Source of the DNA: Solirubrobacterales bacterium
GTDB taxonomy: Bacteria; Actinomycetota; Thermoleophilia; Solirubrobacterales; Solirubrobacteraceae
Length of the DNA: 64,000 nucleotides
Direction: 5' to 3'
Assembly (NCBI GenBank): GCA_019240115.1
Contig: JAFAYV010000075.1
Span: forward strand, 1 to 64,000
The position numbers were made by a program, and so were the translations under genes. Shown here one piece after another: positions 1-9,046 of the stretch (within the stretch, counting starts at the first letter, position 1; every line of letters begins with the position of its first letter). The notes below the pieces were generated by a model. The model ran no database searches, was not told the origin of the DNA, and saw only the letters and a program-made list of their open reading frames with translations.

Positions 1-308
1 GGGGAGGGCATCGCGCAGCGACCGCAGAACCAGGTCGTCTCGGCTGGCTTCTCCTGCCCCCCCGGAACCACGCGCAGAGCGGGATGCCCCAGCGTCATCT
101 AGCTCTGCCCCCCGCGGGTCATGCTCGTTAAAGCTACAGGGCCGGAGCTAGGTTGGCCAGTGGCGAGATCGGTTTCGTTGCCACCGAAGTACCCCACGGC
201 CCATCGCTCAGCAGCGCTAGCTACCTGCTCGTCATGGTCAGAAAGCCGATGACCAGCGCGGCCAGGCAGAAGGCGGCGCTGAGATAAACCCATGTTGTGA
301 ACGCGAGG
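1..308. other. Left-edge stretch without a recognisable gene
   Basis: No reading frame here has codon use or a protein family that can be recognised. On the minus strand around 228-297 there is a hydrophobic stretch ending in TAG that would make one membrane helix. It has no ATG, GTG or TTG start before it runs into the tRNA gene, so it is not called. Confidence 0.5.
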
Positions 309-398
309 CGGAGAGGGGGGGATTCGAACCCCCGAACGAGGTCGACCCCCGTTACGCGATTTCCAGTCGCGCCCGTTCAGCCGCTCCGGCACCTCTCC
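309..398 (-). tRNA. tRNA-Ser (anticodon GGA)
   Basis: On the minus strand the 7-bp acceptor stem GGAGAGG/CCTCTCC closes a 90-nt cloverleaf with discriminator base G. The anticodon stem GCGA/TCGC carries the loop CTGGAAA, so the anticodon is GGA and reads UCC/UCU serine codons. The T arm GGGGG-TTCGAAT-CCCCC is perfect. A long variable arm, typical of class II serine tRNAs, lies between the anticodon and T arms. No CCA is encoded. The gene is single, with no other tRNA nearby in the window. Confidence 0.95.
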
Positions 399-413
399 AG
401 GGCTGGGAGGAGC

Positions 414-1643
414 CTAGCGAGCCGGCGCGGGTCGGCTCTGGAGCTGCCACCGGCCGTCGCGCAGCAGCGGGATCTCCTGTCCGCCGGAGGCGAGCCCCGT
501 CACCGCGACCTCGTTGCCGCCGATCATGAAGTCGATGTGGATCCTCGAGCGGTTCATCCGCGGCAGGTCGTCGCCGGAGGCCAGGCCCATGCCGTAGCCG
601 TGGCCGAGGGCGACGTGGCTGGCGGCGTTCTCGTCGAGCAGGGTGTCGAAGAAGACGGTCTCCAACGGGCCGATGCGACCCTCGCGGTCGACGAGCGCCA
701 CCTCGCCGAGCCGGGCGGCGCCCTCGTCGGTCGCGGCGAGCCCCCGGAGCACCTCGGCGCCATCGTCGGCGTCGATCTCGACGGCGCGGCCGCCGGCGAA
801 GCGCACCCGCAGCCCGGTGATCGTCGTCCCGGACGCGAACAGCGGCTTGGTCGCGCGCACGGTGCCGTCGACCCGCTCGGGATCGGGGGTGGTGAAGACC
901 TCCTCGGTCGGGAGGTTCGGCCGCGAGGTGATGCCCTCGACGGTCGTGAAGTCGGCGGCCAGCCACTGGCTCGACGGCAGCAGCCCGACCGTCAGCTCGG
1001 TGCCCGGCCCGTCGAAGCGCACCGCGTCAAGGCGCAGTTCGCTCAGGCGCGCGGCGGCGTGGGTCAGCTGGTCCAGGCGCGCCGTCCACGCCGCGATCGG
1101 ATCGGGCTCGTCGAGGCGGCAGATGTGCGCGACCTCGGCCCACAGGCGCTCGAGCGCCGCCGCCGGCTCGAGCCGCGGATGGACGAGCATCGCCCACGCG
1201 GGCGTCGGGCCGGGGACGATCGTCCAGTTCGTCGTGCGGTCGTTGACGACCTGCATCGACTCGGGCACCCGAGGCAGCATGTCGAGCGCGATGCGCTCGG
1301 GGTCGATGCCCTCGAGCGCACGCGGCGCCACCGGCCCCGACATGCCGATCCGGGCGCAGCGATGCTCGCCGAGCGCCAGCACCCGCTCGCCGATCCACGG
1401 CGGCACGTAGTGCAGCGTGTCGCGGTCGGCGTGCAGCGCCCGCGCCCGCTTGAGATAGACGTCGAACACGGTGAGGTCGACGAACTTGGCCCCGGCGCGG
1501 TAGGCGGCCTCGGCGATCGCGCGCGCGAGATCCTCCTTGCCCGGCTCGGAGGCGAGAGCGACGATCTGGCCCGGCTGCACGTTGGCGCCGAGCCGCACGG
1601 CGAGCTCCGCGAGCGCGTCGGTGTAGGTGACGGGGTCCGCCAC
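414..1643 (-). CDS. M29-family metallo-aminopeptidase (aminopeptidase T type)
   Basis: The 409-residue protein is full length for the M29 family of dimetal exopeptidases that remove N-terminal residues from peptides in the cytoplasm. The family landmarks are in order: an N-terminal domain with LGANVQPGQIVAL, then PTEEVFTTPDP (metal-binding Glu region), ENAASHVALGHGYGMGL, and NRSRIHIDFMIGG with the His-x-Asp metal ligands near the C terminus. A longer reading frame exists upstream, but the family start pattern and the GGGG preceding GTG at 1643 favour that GTG. The gene is divergent from the acyl-CoA synthetase at 1733, leaving about 90 bp for two promoters. The substrate range cannot be read from the sequence. 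Confidence 0.9.
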   Translation of the reverse strand: MADPVTYTDALAELAVRLGANVQPGQIVALASEPGKEDLARAIAEAAYRAGAKFVDLTVFDVYLKRARALHADRDTLHYVPPWIGERVLALGEHRCARIGMSGPVAPRALEGIDPERIALDMLPRVPESMQVVNDRTTNWTIVPGPTPAWAMLVHPRLEPAAALERLWAEVAHICRLDEPDPIAAWTARLDQLTHAAARLSELRLDAVRFDGPGTELTVGLLPSSQWLAADFTTVEGITSRPNLPTEEVFTTPDPERVDGTVRATKPLFASGTTITGLRVRFAGGRAVEIDADDGAEVLRGLAATDEGAARLGEVALVDREGRIGPLETVFFDTLLDENAASHVALGHGYGMGLASGDDLPRMNRSRIHIDFMIGGNEVAVTGLASGGQEIPLLRDGRWQLQSRPAPAR

Positions 1644-1732
1644 GGACCCCGTGTATAGCCGATCGCGTGGTGCGCCGCCCTGAGCGGAGCGTAGATTTCC
1701 TGCATCGCCACACGCCACACCCGGGAGAGAGC

Positions 1733-3346
1733 ATGCGCGAAGGCCTGATGATGGACGACTACCCGCTGTCGCTGACGCGGATCGTGGAGCGGGCCGAACA
1801 GTTCAGCCCCGGGCGACGGGTCGCGTTCCGTCGGCCCGACGGATCGGTGGGACACACGAGCTTCGGCGAGGGCATCGCCCGGGCGCGGCGGCTGGCCTCG
1901 GCGCTCGCCGAGCTGGGCATCGGCGCCGGCGATGCGGTGGCGACGCTGCTGTTCAACCAGCCCGAGCACCTCGAGCTGTACTTCGCGCTGCCGGCGATGG
2001 GGGCGGTCCTCCACACGCTGAACCCGCGCCTGCATCACGAGGAGCTGAGCTTCATCGTCAACGATGCGCAGGACCGGGCGATCATCGTCGACGAGACGCT
2101 GCTCGCGGTGTTCGAGGCCTTTCATCCGGCGCGCTCGTTCGAGCACGTGATCGTCGTGCGCGCGGGCGACGACCCGCTGCCGGAGGGCTACGTGGACTTC
2201 GAGGCGCTGATCGCCTCCGCGGCGCCGATGAGCTGGCCCGCCGAGGACGAGCTCCGGGCGGCGGCCATGTGTTACACGTCGGGGACCACCGGCCGGCCCA
2301 AGGGGGTTGTCTACTCCCATCGCGCGCTCGCCCTGCATTCGCTCATGGGCGCGCTGCCCGACCTGATGGACATCTCGCGGCGCGACGTCATCCTCCCGGT
2401 CGTGCCGATGTTCCACGCCAACGCGTGGGGCCTCATCTACACCGCGGCGCTGATCGGCTCGGGACTCGTGCTCCCCGGCCCCCGGCTCGACGCCGAGAGC
2501 GTGCTCGACCTGTTCGAGTCCGAGCGGGTGACGATGAGCGCGGGCGTGCCCACCGTCTGGATGGCGATCCTCCAGGCGCTCGACGCTGAGCCCGACCGCT
2601 GGGATCTGGGCTCGATCACGCGCATGATCGTCGGCGGCGCGGCGCCGTCCAAGGGGATGATGCGCGGCTTCGACCGCCACGGCCTGCGGCTCATCCAGGG
2701 CTGGGGGATGACCGAGACCTCGCCGCTGGGCAGCGTCTCGCGTCCCGGGCTCGAGCTCGAGGACGCCTCCGAGGAGGAGCTGGTCGACGATCGCGTCCGC
2801 CAGGGCATCGCGTGCCCGCTCGTCGAGATCCGCGGTCGTCGCGACGACGGCGAGCTGATCCCCTGGGACGACGCGGCGATGGGCGAGCTCGAGGTCCGCG
2901 GGCCCTGGGTCGCCCGCGCCTACCACGGCGGCCAGGGCGCCGACAAGTTCACCGAGGACGGCTGGTTTCGCACCGGCGACGTCGTGTGCATCAACGCGCT
3001 CGGCAACCTGCGCATCTGCGATCGCTCCAAGGACCTGATCAAGTCCGGCGGGGAGTGGATCTCCTCGGTCGACCTGGAGAACCTGCTGATGTCCCATCCG
3101 GACGTGGCCGAGGCGGCGGTGATCGCGATGCCCGACGAGCGCTGGGGCGAGCGACCGCTGGCCGTGGTCGTCGTCCGCGCTGGTGCAACGGTCGAGGCCG
3201 ACGCGCTGCGCGAGCATCTCGCCCGCGAGTACGCCAAGTGGCAGCTTCCCGACCGCTTCGAGTTCGTCTCCGAGATCCCACGCACCGCCACCGGCAAGTT
3301 CAAGAAGACCGCGCTGCGCGAGCTGTTCGTGTCGCAGACGGTCTGA
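1733..3346 (+). CDS. Fatty-acyl-CoA synthetase (long-chain AMP-dependent ligase)
   Basis: This 537-residue protein belongs to the ANL superfamily, which activates carboxylic acids to acyl-AMP and then acyl-CoA. Visible motifs are the P-loop-like CYTSGTTGRPKGVVYSH, the adenylate motif QGWGMTETSPLG, the hinge region GDVVCINALGNLRICDRSKD, the KSGGEWISSVDLEN segment, and the C-terminal catalytic-lysine motif PRTATGKFKKTALRE. The closest family look is the medium/long-chain fatty acid type with the characteristic VPMFHANAWG segment. The ATG at 1733 is chosen because GGGAGAGA lies just upstream; the frame is open further upstream without a better ribosome site. The gene appears monocistronic, followed by about 360 bp of repetitive non-coding DNA. 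Confidence 0.92.
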   Translation: MREGLMMDDYPLSLTRIVERAEQFSPGRRVAFRRPDGSVGHTSFGEGIARARRLASALAELGIGAGDAVATLLFNQPEHLELYFALPAMGAVLHTLNPRLHHEELSFIVNDAQDRAIIVDETLLAVFEAFHPARSFEHVIVVRAGDDPLPEGYVDFEALIASAAPMSWPAEDELRAAAMCYTSGTTGRPKGVVYSHRALALHSLMGALPDLMDISRRDVILPVVPMFHANAWGLIYTAALIGSGLVLPGPRLDAESVLDLFESERVTMSAGVPTVWMAILQALDAEPDRWDLGSITRMIVGGAAPSKGMMRGFDRHGLRLIQGWGMTETSPLGSVSRPGLELEDASEEELVDDRVRQGIACPLVEIRGRRDDGELIPWDDAAMGELEVRGPWVARAYHGGQGADKFTEDGWFRTGDVVCINALGNLRICDRSKDLIKSGGEWISSVDLENLLMSHPDVAEAAVIAMPDERWGERPLAVVVVRAGATVEADALREHLAREYAKWQLPDRFEFVSEIPRTATGKFKKTALRELFVSQTV

Positions 3347-3706
3347 GCCGCGGTCCGGCTGGCGACGGCCCGGGAGTGGCCGGGAGAATGGTCCGGGGGG
3401 AGTGGTCCGAGGGAGTGGTCCGAGAGGGCGGCCGAGGGGGTGGCCGCGGGAGTGTCCGAGGGGGGTGGCCGCCAATAAGCCGGCCCGGCGCGACGTTCCG
3501 GCTGCCAGTCACCCGCCCGGCCTGCCCGCACGCGACAAAGCCGGGCATCGCCGCGCGGATCTGGCGCGTCGGCGACGCTGAGCGCAGCGAATCGGGAAAA
3601 TCCGAACACTCGGACCGGGTTTGTCGCTTCGGGACCGGGTTTGTCGCTTCGCTGCCCGTGTTCGTGCCCCGGGCCGGAGCCGGCGGACCGGCAGACGACC
3701 GGCGCG
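3347..3706. repeat. Repetitive intergenic spacer between two acyl-CoA synthetases
   Basis: This 360-bp gap holds no gene. Positions about 3370-3474 are a degenerate tandem array of the G-rich theme GTCCGAGGGAGTG or GGCCG.GGGAGTG. Further on, the 20-bp unit GGACCGGGTTTGTCGCTTCG is repeated perfectly in tandem at 3612-3631 and 3632-3651. The two flanking genes converge here (plus gene ends at 3346, minus gene ends at 3707), so the spacer is where both transcripts should stop, but no classical hairpin with a T-tract is visible. Confidence 0.7.
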
Positions 3707-5131
3707 TCAGTCGGACGACTTGCCGAGGCGCTTCTTCTGCACCTTGCCGAGCTCGTTGCGCGGCAGGTCGTCGAGGAACCGCACCGTCCGGGGGCGCTTG
3801 TGGGGTGCCAGCTGGCCGGCGACGTGATCGATCAGCTCGTCCTCGGTGGCGTCGGACTCGAGCACCACCCAGGCGACCACGCGCTCGCCGAGGTCGTCGT
3901 CGGGCTCGCCGGTGACGGCGGCGTCGCCGACCGCCGGATGCTCGCGCAGCGCCCCCTCGATCTCGCCGGCGCCGATCTTGAAGCCGCCGCTGTTGATCAG
4001 GTCGGTCGCCTGCCGGCCGACCAGCCGGATGTAGCCGTCGGAGCGGCGGGTGGCCATGTCGCCGGTGGCAAACCACCCGTCATTGAGCGCCTCGGGCCGA
4101 TTCAGATATCCGAGGAACAGGTTCGGCCCGCGCACGTGCAGCTCTCCCATCGTCTCGTCGTCGGCCACGTCGAGCACCGCGCCGTCCTCGTCGAGCAGGC
4201 GCACCTCGACGTCGGACAGCGGCGGACCGACGGTGCCGGGCGCGGGCTCGGCGTCGGCGCGGACCGCGGTGTTCATCAGCGTCTCGGTCATACCGTAGCG
4301 CTCGACGACGCCGCGGCCGGCCAGCCGCTGCAGCCGCTCGTGCTCGGCGGCCGGCAGCGCGGCCGAGCCCGACACGAGCAGCCGGGCCTGGCGCAGCGCG
4401 GCGGCGAGCTCGGGGGAGTCCTCGGCGGCGTCGGCGAGCCGGCGGTACATCGTCGGCACGCCGAACAGCATCGTCGCCTCGCCGGCCAGGGCCTCGCCGG
4501 CCGCCGCCGGGTCAAAGCGCCCGAGGTGCATGACCCAACCGCCGCGGCGCAGCGGGCCGAGCGTCCCGACCACCAGCCCGTGCACGTGGAACAGCGGCAG
4601 CGCGTGGACGACCACGTCGGTCTCGGTCCACGCCCAGGCGTCGGCGAGCGCGTCGAGGTTGGAGGCGATCGCCCGCCGCGGCAGGACCGCACCCTTCGGC
4701 GGGCCCGTGGTCCCCGACGTGTAGACGATCAGCGCGGGGTCCTCGTCCTCGGCGTCGACCGCCGGCAGCGATTGCGCCGGCGCGTCCAGGTCGATGATCA
4801 CCTGCGGCAGGTCGGCGCCCAGCTCGGTCCCCGGGGCGACCAGGACCGCGTCGGGCGCGGCGTCGTCGACGATGTGGGTCAGCTCGGCCTCGCCCGAGCG
4901 GGGGTTCAGGGGGATGAGCGGGACGCCGGCCTCGAGCGCCGCGACCGCGGCCACCGCGGTCTCGGGCCGCGACTCGGCGAGCATGGCGACGCGCCGCATG
5001 CCCGACAGGGCCGCGGCCACGCGCCCGGCGGCCCCGGCGAGCTGCGCGTAGCTGAGCGTCCGTTCGGGGAACCGGAGCGCCGGCGCGTCGGAGCCGGTCG
5101 CCAGGCGCGGGAACAGCGAGGTCGCGGCCAT
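3707..5131 (-). CDS. matB: Malonyl-/methylmalonyl-CoA synthetase (MatB-like acyl-CoA ligase)
   Basis: The 474-residue protein aligns by eye along its whole length with the Streptomyces MatB type. It shares the N-terminal SLFPRL, PLNPRSGEAELTHI, the P-loop VYTSGTTGPPKGAVLPRRA, LPLFHVHGLVVGTLGPLRRGG, LFGVPTMYRRLAD, ERYGMTETLMNTAVRADAEP, the GDMA hinge and the C-terminal APHKRPRTVRFLDDLPRNEL. MatB makes malonyl-CoA or methylmalonyl-CoA from the free diacids plus ATP and CoA. ATG 5131 is chosen because it matches the family start and AGGA lies 9 nt upstream; an in-frame ATG at 5140 is the alternative. It is divergent from the E1 gene at 5237. Known: family function. Inferred: exact diacid. Confidence 0.9.
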   Translation of the reverse strand: MAATSLFPRLATGSDAPALRFPERTLSYAQLAGAAGRVAAALSGMRRVAMLAESRPETAVAAVAALEAGVPLIPLNPRSGEAELTHIVDDAAPDAVLVAPGTELGADLPQVIIDLDAPAQSLPAVDAEDEDPALIVYTSGTTGPPKGAVLPRRAIASNLDALADAWAWTETDVVVHALPLFHVHGLVVGTLGPLRRGGWVMHLGRFDPAAAGEALAGEATMLFGVPTMYRRLADAAEDSPELAAALRQARLLVSGSAALPAAEHERLQRLAGRGVVERYGMTETLMNTAVRADAEPAPGTVGPPLSDVEVRLLDEDGAVLDVADDETMGELHVRGPNLFLGYLNRPEALNDGWFATGDMATRRSDGYIRLVGRQATDLINSGGFKIGAGEIEGALREHPAVGDAAVTGEPDDDLGERVVAWVVLESDATEDELIDHVAGQLAPHKRPRTVRFLDDLPRNELGKVQKKRLGKSSD

Positions 5132-5236
5132 GAGCTGCATCCTGACGCAAAGATCGCTCAGCGGCTCGCCGACCGCATCTCGCACGGGACGCCTCCGAAC
5201 CGCACCTCGGCACCGGACGCCTGTCAGACTCCCGCC

Positions 5237-7537
5237 ATGGCGGTGGAGACCGGGCGCCCGCAGCTCGCCCTCCTGGAGGCGATTCAGGAGCGCGTGCTGT
5301 GGCTGGCGACCTCGATCATCCACCACGCCAACAGCGTGCGCCGGACGCCGTCGGGGGTCAAGGTCGGCGGCCATCAGGCCTCCTCGGCGTCGATGGTGAC
5401 GATCATGACCGCGCTGTACTTCGAGCACCTGCGCGCCGCCGACCGCGTCTCGGTCAAGCCGCACGCCTCGCCGGTGCTCCACGCGATCGAGTACCTGCTC
5501 GGGCAGCTCGACGAGCGCTATCTGACGACGCTGCGCGAGATCGGCGGCCTGCAGAGCTATCCGAGCCGCCTCAAGGATCCGATGCCCGCGGACTTCTCCA
5601 CCGGCTCGGTCGGCATCGGCGCGACGGCCCCGATCTGGTCGGCGCTCGCCCACCGCTACGTCGCCGGGCACTTCGACGTCCCCCGCGGGGGCCGGCAGGT
5701 GTCGCTCGTCGGCGACGCCGAGCTCGACGAGGGCGCGTGCTGGGAGGCGATCGTCGACCCGCTCGTCGCCAACCTCGGCGAGGTCCTGTGGATCGTCGAC
5801 CTCAACCGCCAGTCGCTGGACCGGGTGGTGCCCGACATCGCCGCCGGGCGACTGGCGGCGATGTTCGAGGCCGCGGACTGGCATGTCATCACGGTCAAGT
5901 ACGGCAGCAGGCTGACCGGGATCGGCGAGCCCCTCGTCGATCGCATCGACGGGATGAGCAACGAGGAGTACCAGCGGATGCTGCGCTCGCCCGCCGCCGA
6001 GGTGCGCGAGCGCCTGCTCGAGGGCGGCGACCGCGCCGCGCTGCGGCGGGCGATCGCCGACGTCGACGACCGCGGCCTGACCGCCGCGGTGCGCGACCTC
6101 GGCGGCCACGACCTCGGCCTGCTGCTCGACGCGTTCGGGGAGGCCGACGCGGTCAAGGACCGTCCCACGGTCATCTTCGCCTTCACGATCAAGGCGTGGC
6201 GCCTGCCCACCCAGGGCCATCCCGCCAACCACTCGGCGCTGATCGACGATGAGCAGTGGCGCGCGCTCGCCGAGGAGCTTCGCGCCGATCCCGAGCATCC
6301 GTGGGCGCGCTTCGCCGAGGATTCGCCCGAGGCCGAGCTGTGCGCGCAGGCGGCGCGACGACTGCGGCGCGAGCCGGTCACGGCCACGCCCGCGCCCGCG
6401 GTCCCGCCCGCGCTGCAGCGCGACCACGCGGGGCGCAGCTCCACGCAGCAGACGTTCGGGCGCTTCTTCTCCGATCTCGCCCGTCAGGCTCCCGAGGTCG
6501 CCGAACGCGTGGTCACGGTCAGCCCCGACGTCGCCTCGTCGACCAACCTCGGGGGCTGGATCAACCATGTCGGCATCTGGCATCTCGGCGAGCGGATCGA
6601 TTGGTTCGCCGACGACACCGACACGCTGGTGCGCTGGCGCGAGTCCGAGCACGGACAGCACATCGAGCTCGGGATCGCCGAGGGCAACCTCGTCGGGCTG
6701 CTCGCCGAGCTCGGGCTCACCGGGACGCGCGACGGCGAGCCGCTGCTCCCGATCGGGACGCTGTACGACCCGTTCGTCAACCGCGCCCTCGAGCCGTGGT
6801 CGTTCGGCCTCTACGCGGGGACGCGCTCGATCCTCGTCGGCACCCCCTCGGGGGTGACGCTCGCGCCCGAGGGCGGCGCCCATCAGTCGATCATCACCCC
6901 GTCGGTCGGGCTCGAGCAGCCGCGCTGCACCGCGTGGGAGCCCGCGTTCGGCCAGGACCTCGAGTGGGCCCTGCTGGCAGCGCTCGACGATCTGCACCGC
7001 GACGACGGCGGCTCGGCCTACTTCCGCCTCACCACCCGGCCCGTCGACCAGTCGCTCGCCGCGCTGCCCGATGACGACTCGCAGCGCGCGCGGCGGCGCG
7101 AGCTCGCGCTCGCGGGGGGCTATCCGCTGCGCCTCGCCGAGACCCCGCCCGCGGTCACGCTCGTCGGCGTCGGCGCGGTCATGCCCGAGGTCATCGCCGC
7201 CGCCGGCGAGCTGACGGCCGCCGGGCACGCCGTCGACGTCCTCTGCCTGACCTCGGCCGATCTCGTGTTCCGCGCGCTGCGCGCCCGCCAGGGCCTGGCA
7301 CCCGGGGGGGACGCGATCCTCGACGACCTGCTGCCCGCCCAACGCGCCGCGCCGCTGGTCACCGTGCTCGACGGCCACCCGCACACGCTCAGCTTCCTGG
7401 GCTCGGTGCGCCAGGTGCCGATCGCGTGCCTCGGCGTCGACGACTTCGGCCAGTCGGGCGACGTCGACGACCTCTACCGCGCTTTCGGGATCGACTCTGA
7501 GACGATCATCGGCGCCGCGCTGGACCTGATGCCATGA
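5237..7537 (+). CDS. AceE-type (homodimeric, transketolase-like) pyruvate/2-oxoacid dehydrogenase E1
   Basis: The 766-residue protein has the single-chain, thiamine-diphosphate dependent E1 layout. The N-terminal half contains GGHQASSASMVTIMTALYF, the STGSVGIGATAPIWSALAHRY segment and the ThDP/Mg motif GDAELDEG...VDLNRQSLD. The middle and C-terminal parts contain the transketolase pyrimidine-binding region, with HIELGIAEGNLVGLLAELGL and PIGTLYDPFVNRAL. E1 decarboxylates the 2-oxoacid and hands the acyl group to lipoyl-E2. The next gene, overlapping by ATGA, is that E2, which fixes the pathway context. It is shorter than E. coli AceE (887 residues). No E3 gene is adjacent. No strong ribosome site is seen at ATG 5237, so a leaderless start is possible. 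Confidence 0.88.
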   Translation: MAVETGRPQLALLEAIQERVLWLATSIIHHANSVRRTPSGVKVGGHQASSASMVTIMTALYFEHLRAADRVSVKPHASPVLHAIEYLLGQLDERYLTTLREIGGLQSYPSRLKDPMPADFSTGSVGIGATAPIWSALAHRYVAGHFDVPRGGRQVSLVGDAELDEGACWEAIVDPLVANLGEVLWIVDLNRQSLDRVVPDIAAGRLAAMFEAADWHVITVKYGSRLTGIGEPLVDRIDGMSNEEYQRMLRSPAAEVRERLLEGGDRAALRRAIADVDDRGLTAAVRDLGGHDLGLLLDAFGEADAVKDRPTVIFAFTIKAWRLPTQGHPANHSALIDDEQWRALAEELRADPEHPWARFAEDSPEAELCAQAARRLRREPVTATPAPAVPPALQRDHAGRSSTQQTFGRFFSDLARQAPEVAERVVTVSPDVASSTNLGGWINHVGIWHLGERIDWFADDTDTLVRWRESEHGQHIELGIAEGNLVGLLAELGLTGTRDGEPLLPIGTLYDPFVNRALEPWSFGLYAGTRSILVGTPSGVTLAPEGGAHQSIITPSVGLEQPRCTAWEPAFGQDLEWALLAALDDLHRDDGGSAYFRLTTRPVDQSLAALPDDDSQRARRRELALAGGYPLRLAETPPAVTLVGVGAVMPEVIAAAGELTAAGHAVDVLCLTSADLVFRALRARQGLAPGGDAILDDLLPAQRAAPLVTVLDGHPHTLSFLGSVRQVPIACLGVDDFGQSGDVDDLYRAFGIDSETIIGAALDLMP

Positions 7538-8901
7538 CCGAGATCACGATGCCGAGCCTGTCGGATTCGATGCAGGAGGGGACGATCCTCAGCTGGCTCA
7601 AACGGGACGGCGACGAGGTCGCGGCCGGCGACGAGCTCGTCGAGATCGAGACCGACAAGGCGACGATGACCTACGACTCGCCGGCTGACGGAACGCTGCA
7701 GGTCGTCGCCGAGGTCGGGCAGACCCTCGCCGTCGGCGAGCCGATCGCCCAGCTCACCGACGGCGCCGCGACCCCCGCTCCCGATGCCGACGCCGACGCC
7801 GACGCGCCCGCCGCCGACGCCGACGCCGACGCGCCCGAGCCGCCCGACGCGCGCGAGGCCGCCGCGCCCGAGCAGCCCGTCGAGCCCGCGCCCACCCCCG
7901 CGACGGCCGGCGCGTCGTCGGGCAACGGCGCCGGCCCCGATAGCGCCGGCCCGGCCGACCCCGCCGACCCCGCGAGCCCCGCAGAGCCCGGCGTCCGGGC
8001 GACCCCGCTCGCCCGCCGGATGGCCGGCGTGCACGGCGTCGATCTCGCCGGCCTCCGGGGCTCGGGACCGCGCGGGCGGATCACCCGCTCCGACGTGGCC
8101 GCCAGCGCCGGGATCGCCGACGCGCCGCCGACGACCCCGTCCGCCCCCACGAGCACGGAGGCCGCCCCCACGAGCACCGAGGCCGCCCGCGAGCCGGCCT
8201 CGACCCCGCCCGGCGACGGCAGCCAGGAGCTGACCCGCACCCAGCAGCTCATCGCCCGGCGGATGTCGGAGGCCAAGGCCACCATCCCCGAGTTCCAGGT
8301 CCAGACCGAGGTCGAGATCGACGATCTCATGGCCCTGCGCGAGCGACTGAAGCACCAGGCCGACCCGCCCGACCCGCTGCCGTCGCTGAACGACTTCATC
8401 GTCAAGGCGGCCGCGCGGGCGCTCCGCCGCCATCCGCGCGCCAACGGCTCCTATCGCGACGGCCGCTTCCAGCTGCACGAGCAGGTCAACGTCGGCGTCG
8501 CGGTCGCCGCCGACGACGCGCTCGTGGTGCCGACGATCCGCGAGGCCGACGGACGCTCGCTCGGGGCGATCGCCCGCGAGGCGCGCCGCTTGGCGGCCGC
8601 GGTCCGGGACCGCTCGATCACCCCGCCCGAGCTCTCGGGCGCGACCTTCACCGTCTCCAACCTCGGGATGTACGGGATGACCGCGATCACCCCGGTCATC
8701 AACCCGCCTCAGGCGGCCATCCTCGGAGTCGGCGCAGCGCGCGCAGTCCCGGCGCTCGTCGACGGCGAGCTGCGCGAGCGCCGGCTGATGACCCTGACCC
8801 TCAGCTGCGATCATCGCATCCTCTACGGCGCCGACGCGGCCGAGTTCCTGTCCGACATCCGCCGCGGCCTCGAGTCGCCGCTCACCCTGGTCACCGGCTA
8901 A
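7534..8901 (+). CDS. Dihydrolipoamide acyltransferase (E2 of 2-oxoacid dehydrogenase complex)
   Basis: The 455-residue protein has the classic E2 order. A single lipoyl domain covers residues 1-80, with the lipoylated Lys42 in ETDKATMTYDS. A long Ala/Pro/Asp-rich flexible linker, including a repeated ADADADAPAADADADAP-like stretch, follows to about residue 150. A peripheral subunit-binding domain (VRATPLARRMAGVHGVDL...GPRGRITRSDV) comes next, then a short repeated PTSTEAA linker and the catalytic acyltransferase core. The active-site His427 is in SCDHRILYGAD; the usual Asp of HRxxDG is Tyr here. The ATG overlaps the E1 stop (ATGA), so E1 and E2 are translationally coupled. It forms the core of the complex, passing acyl groups from lipoyl to CoA. 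Confidence 0.94.
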   Translation: MTEITMPSLSDSMQEGTILSWLKRDGDEVAAGDELVEIETDKATMTYDSPADGTLQVVAEVGQTLAVGEPIAQLTDGAATPAPDADADADAPAADADADAPEPPDAREAAAPEQPVEPAPTPATAGASSGNGAGPDSAGPADPADPASPAEPGVRATPLARRMAGVHGVDLAGLRGSGPRGRITRSDVAASAGIADAPPTTPSAPTSTEAAPTSTEAAREPASTPPGDGSQELTRTQQLIARRMSEAKATIPEFQVQTEVEIDDLMALRERLKHQADPPDPLPSLNDFIVKAAARALRRHPRANGSYRDGRFQLHEQVNVGVAVAADDALVVPTIREADGRSLGAIAREARRLAAAVRDRSITPPELSGATFTVSNLGMYGMTAITPVINPPQAAILGVGAARAVPALVDGELRERRLMTLTLSCDHRILYGADAAEFLSDIRRGLESPLTLVTG

Positions 8902-8962
8902 GTGCCCCGTCGCAAGTCCTGCGGCATTCGAGCACTCCCTGGCGGCGCCGGGCTTTGGCCTC

Positions 8963-8997
8963 GAAGTCTCGTGTAGCGCTGCTACACGTTCGACTTC
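8963..8997. terminator. Long inverted repeat between convergent genes (bidirectional terminator candidate)
   Basis: The arms GAAGTC...GACTTC (8963-8968 and 8992-8997) enclose a perfect inner stem CGTGTAGC-GCT-GCTACACG (8970-8988). It sits between the end of the E2 gene and the end of the minus-strand amidase gene, where a bidirectional terminator would be useful. There is no T-tract, so function as an intrinsic terminator is inferred from position and structure only. Confidence 0.5.
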
Positions 8998-9046
8998 TGC
9001 GTCCTCGTTCGGCATCCACCAGTGAGCGCTCTCGGTGCCGCACGAC

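Noticed and set aside
228-300. Short membrane peptide on the minus strand beside the tRNA
   Set aside because: The hydrophobic frame has no ATG, GTG or TTG start before the tRNA gene.
1064-7384. Very long open frames antisense to the acyl-CoA synthetase and E1 genes (800-1200 codons)
   Set aside because: They lie opposite well-recognised genes, have low-complexity Arg/Ala/Gly-rich translations and match no family. Long antisense frames are expected at this GC content.
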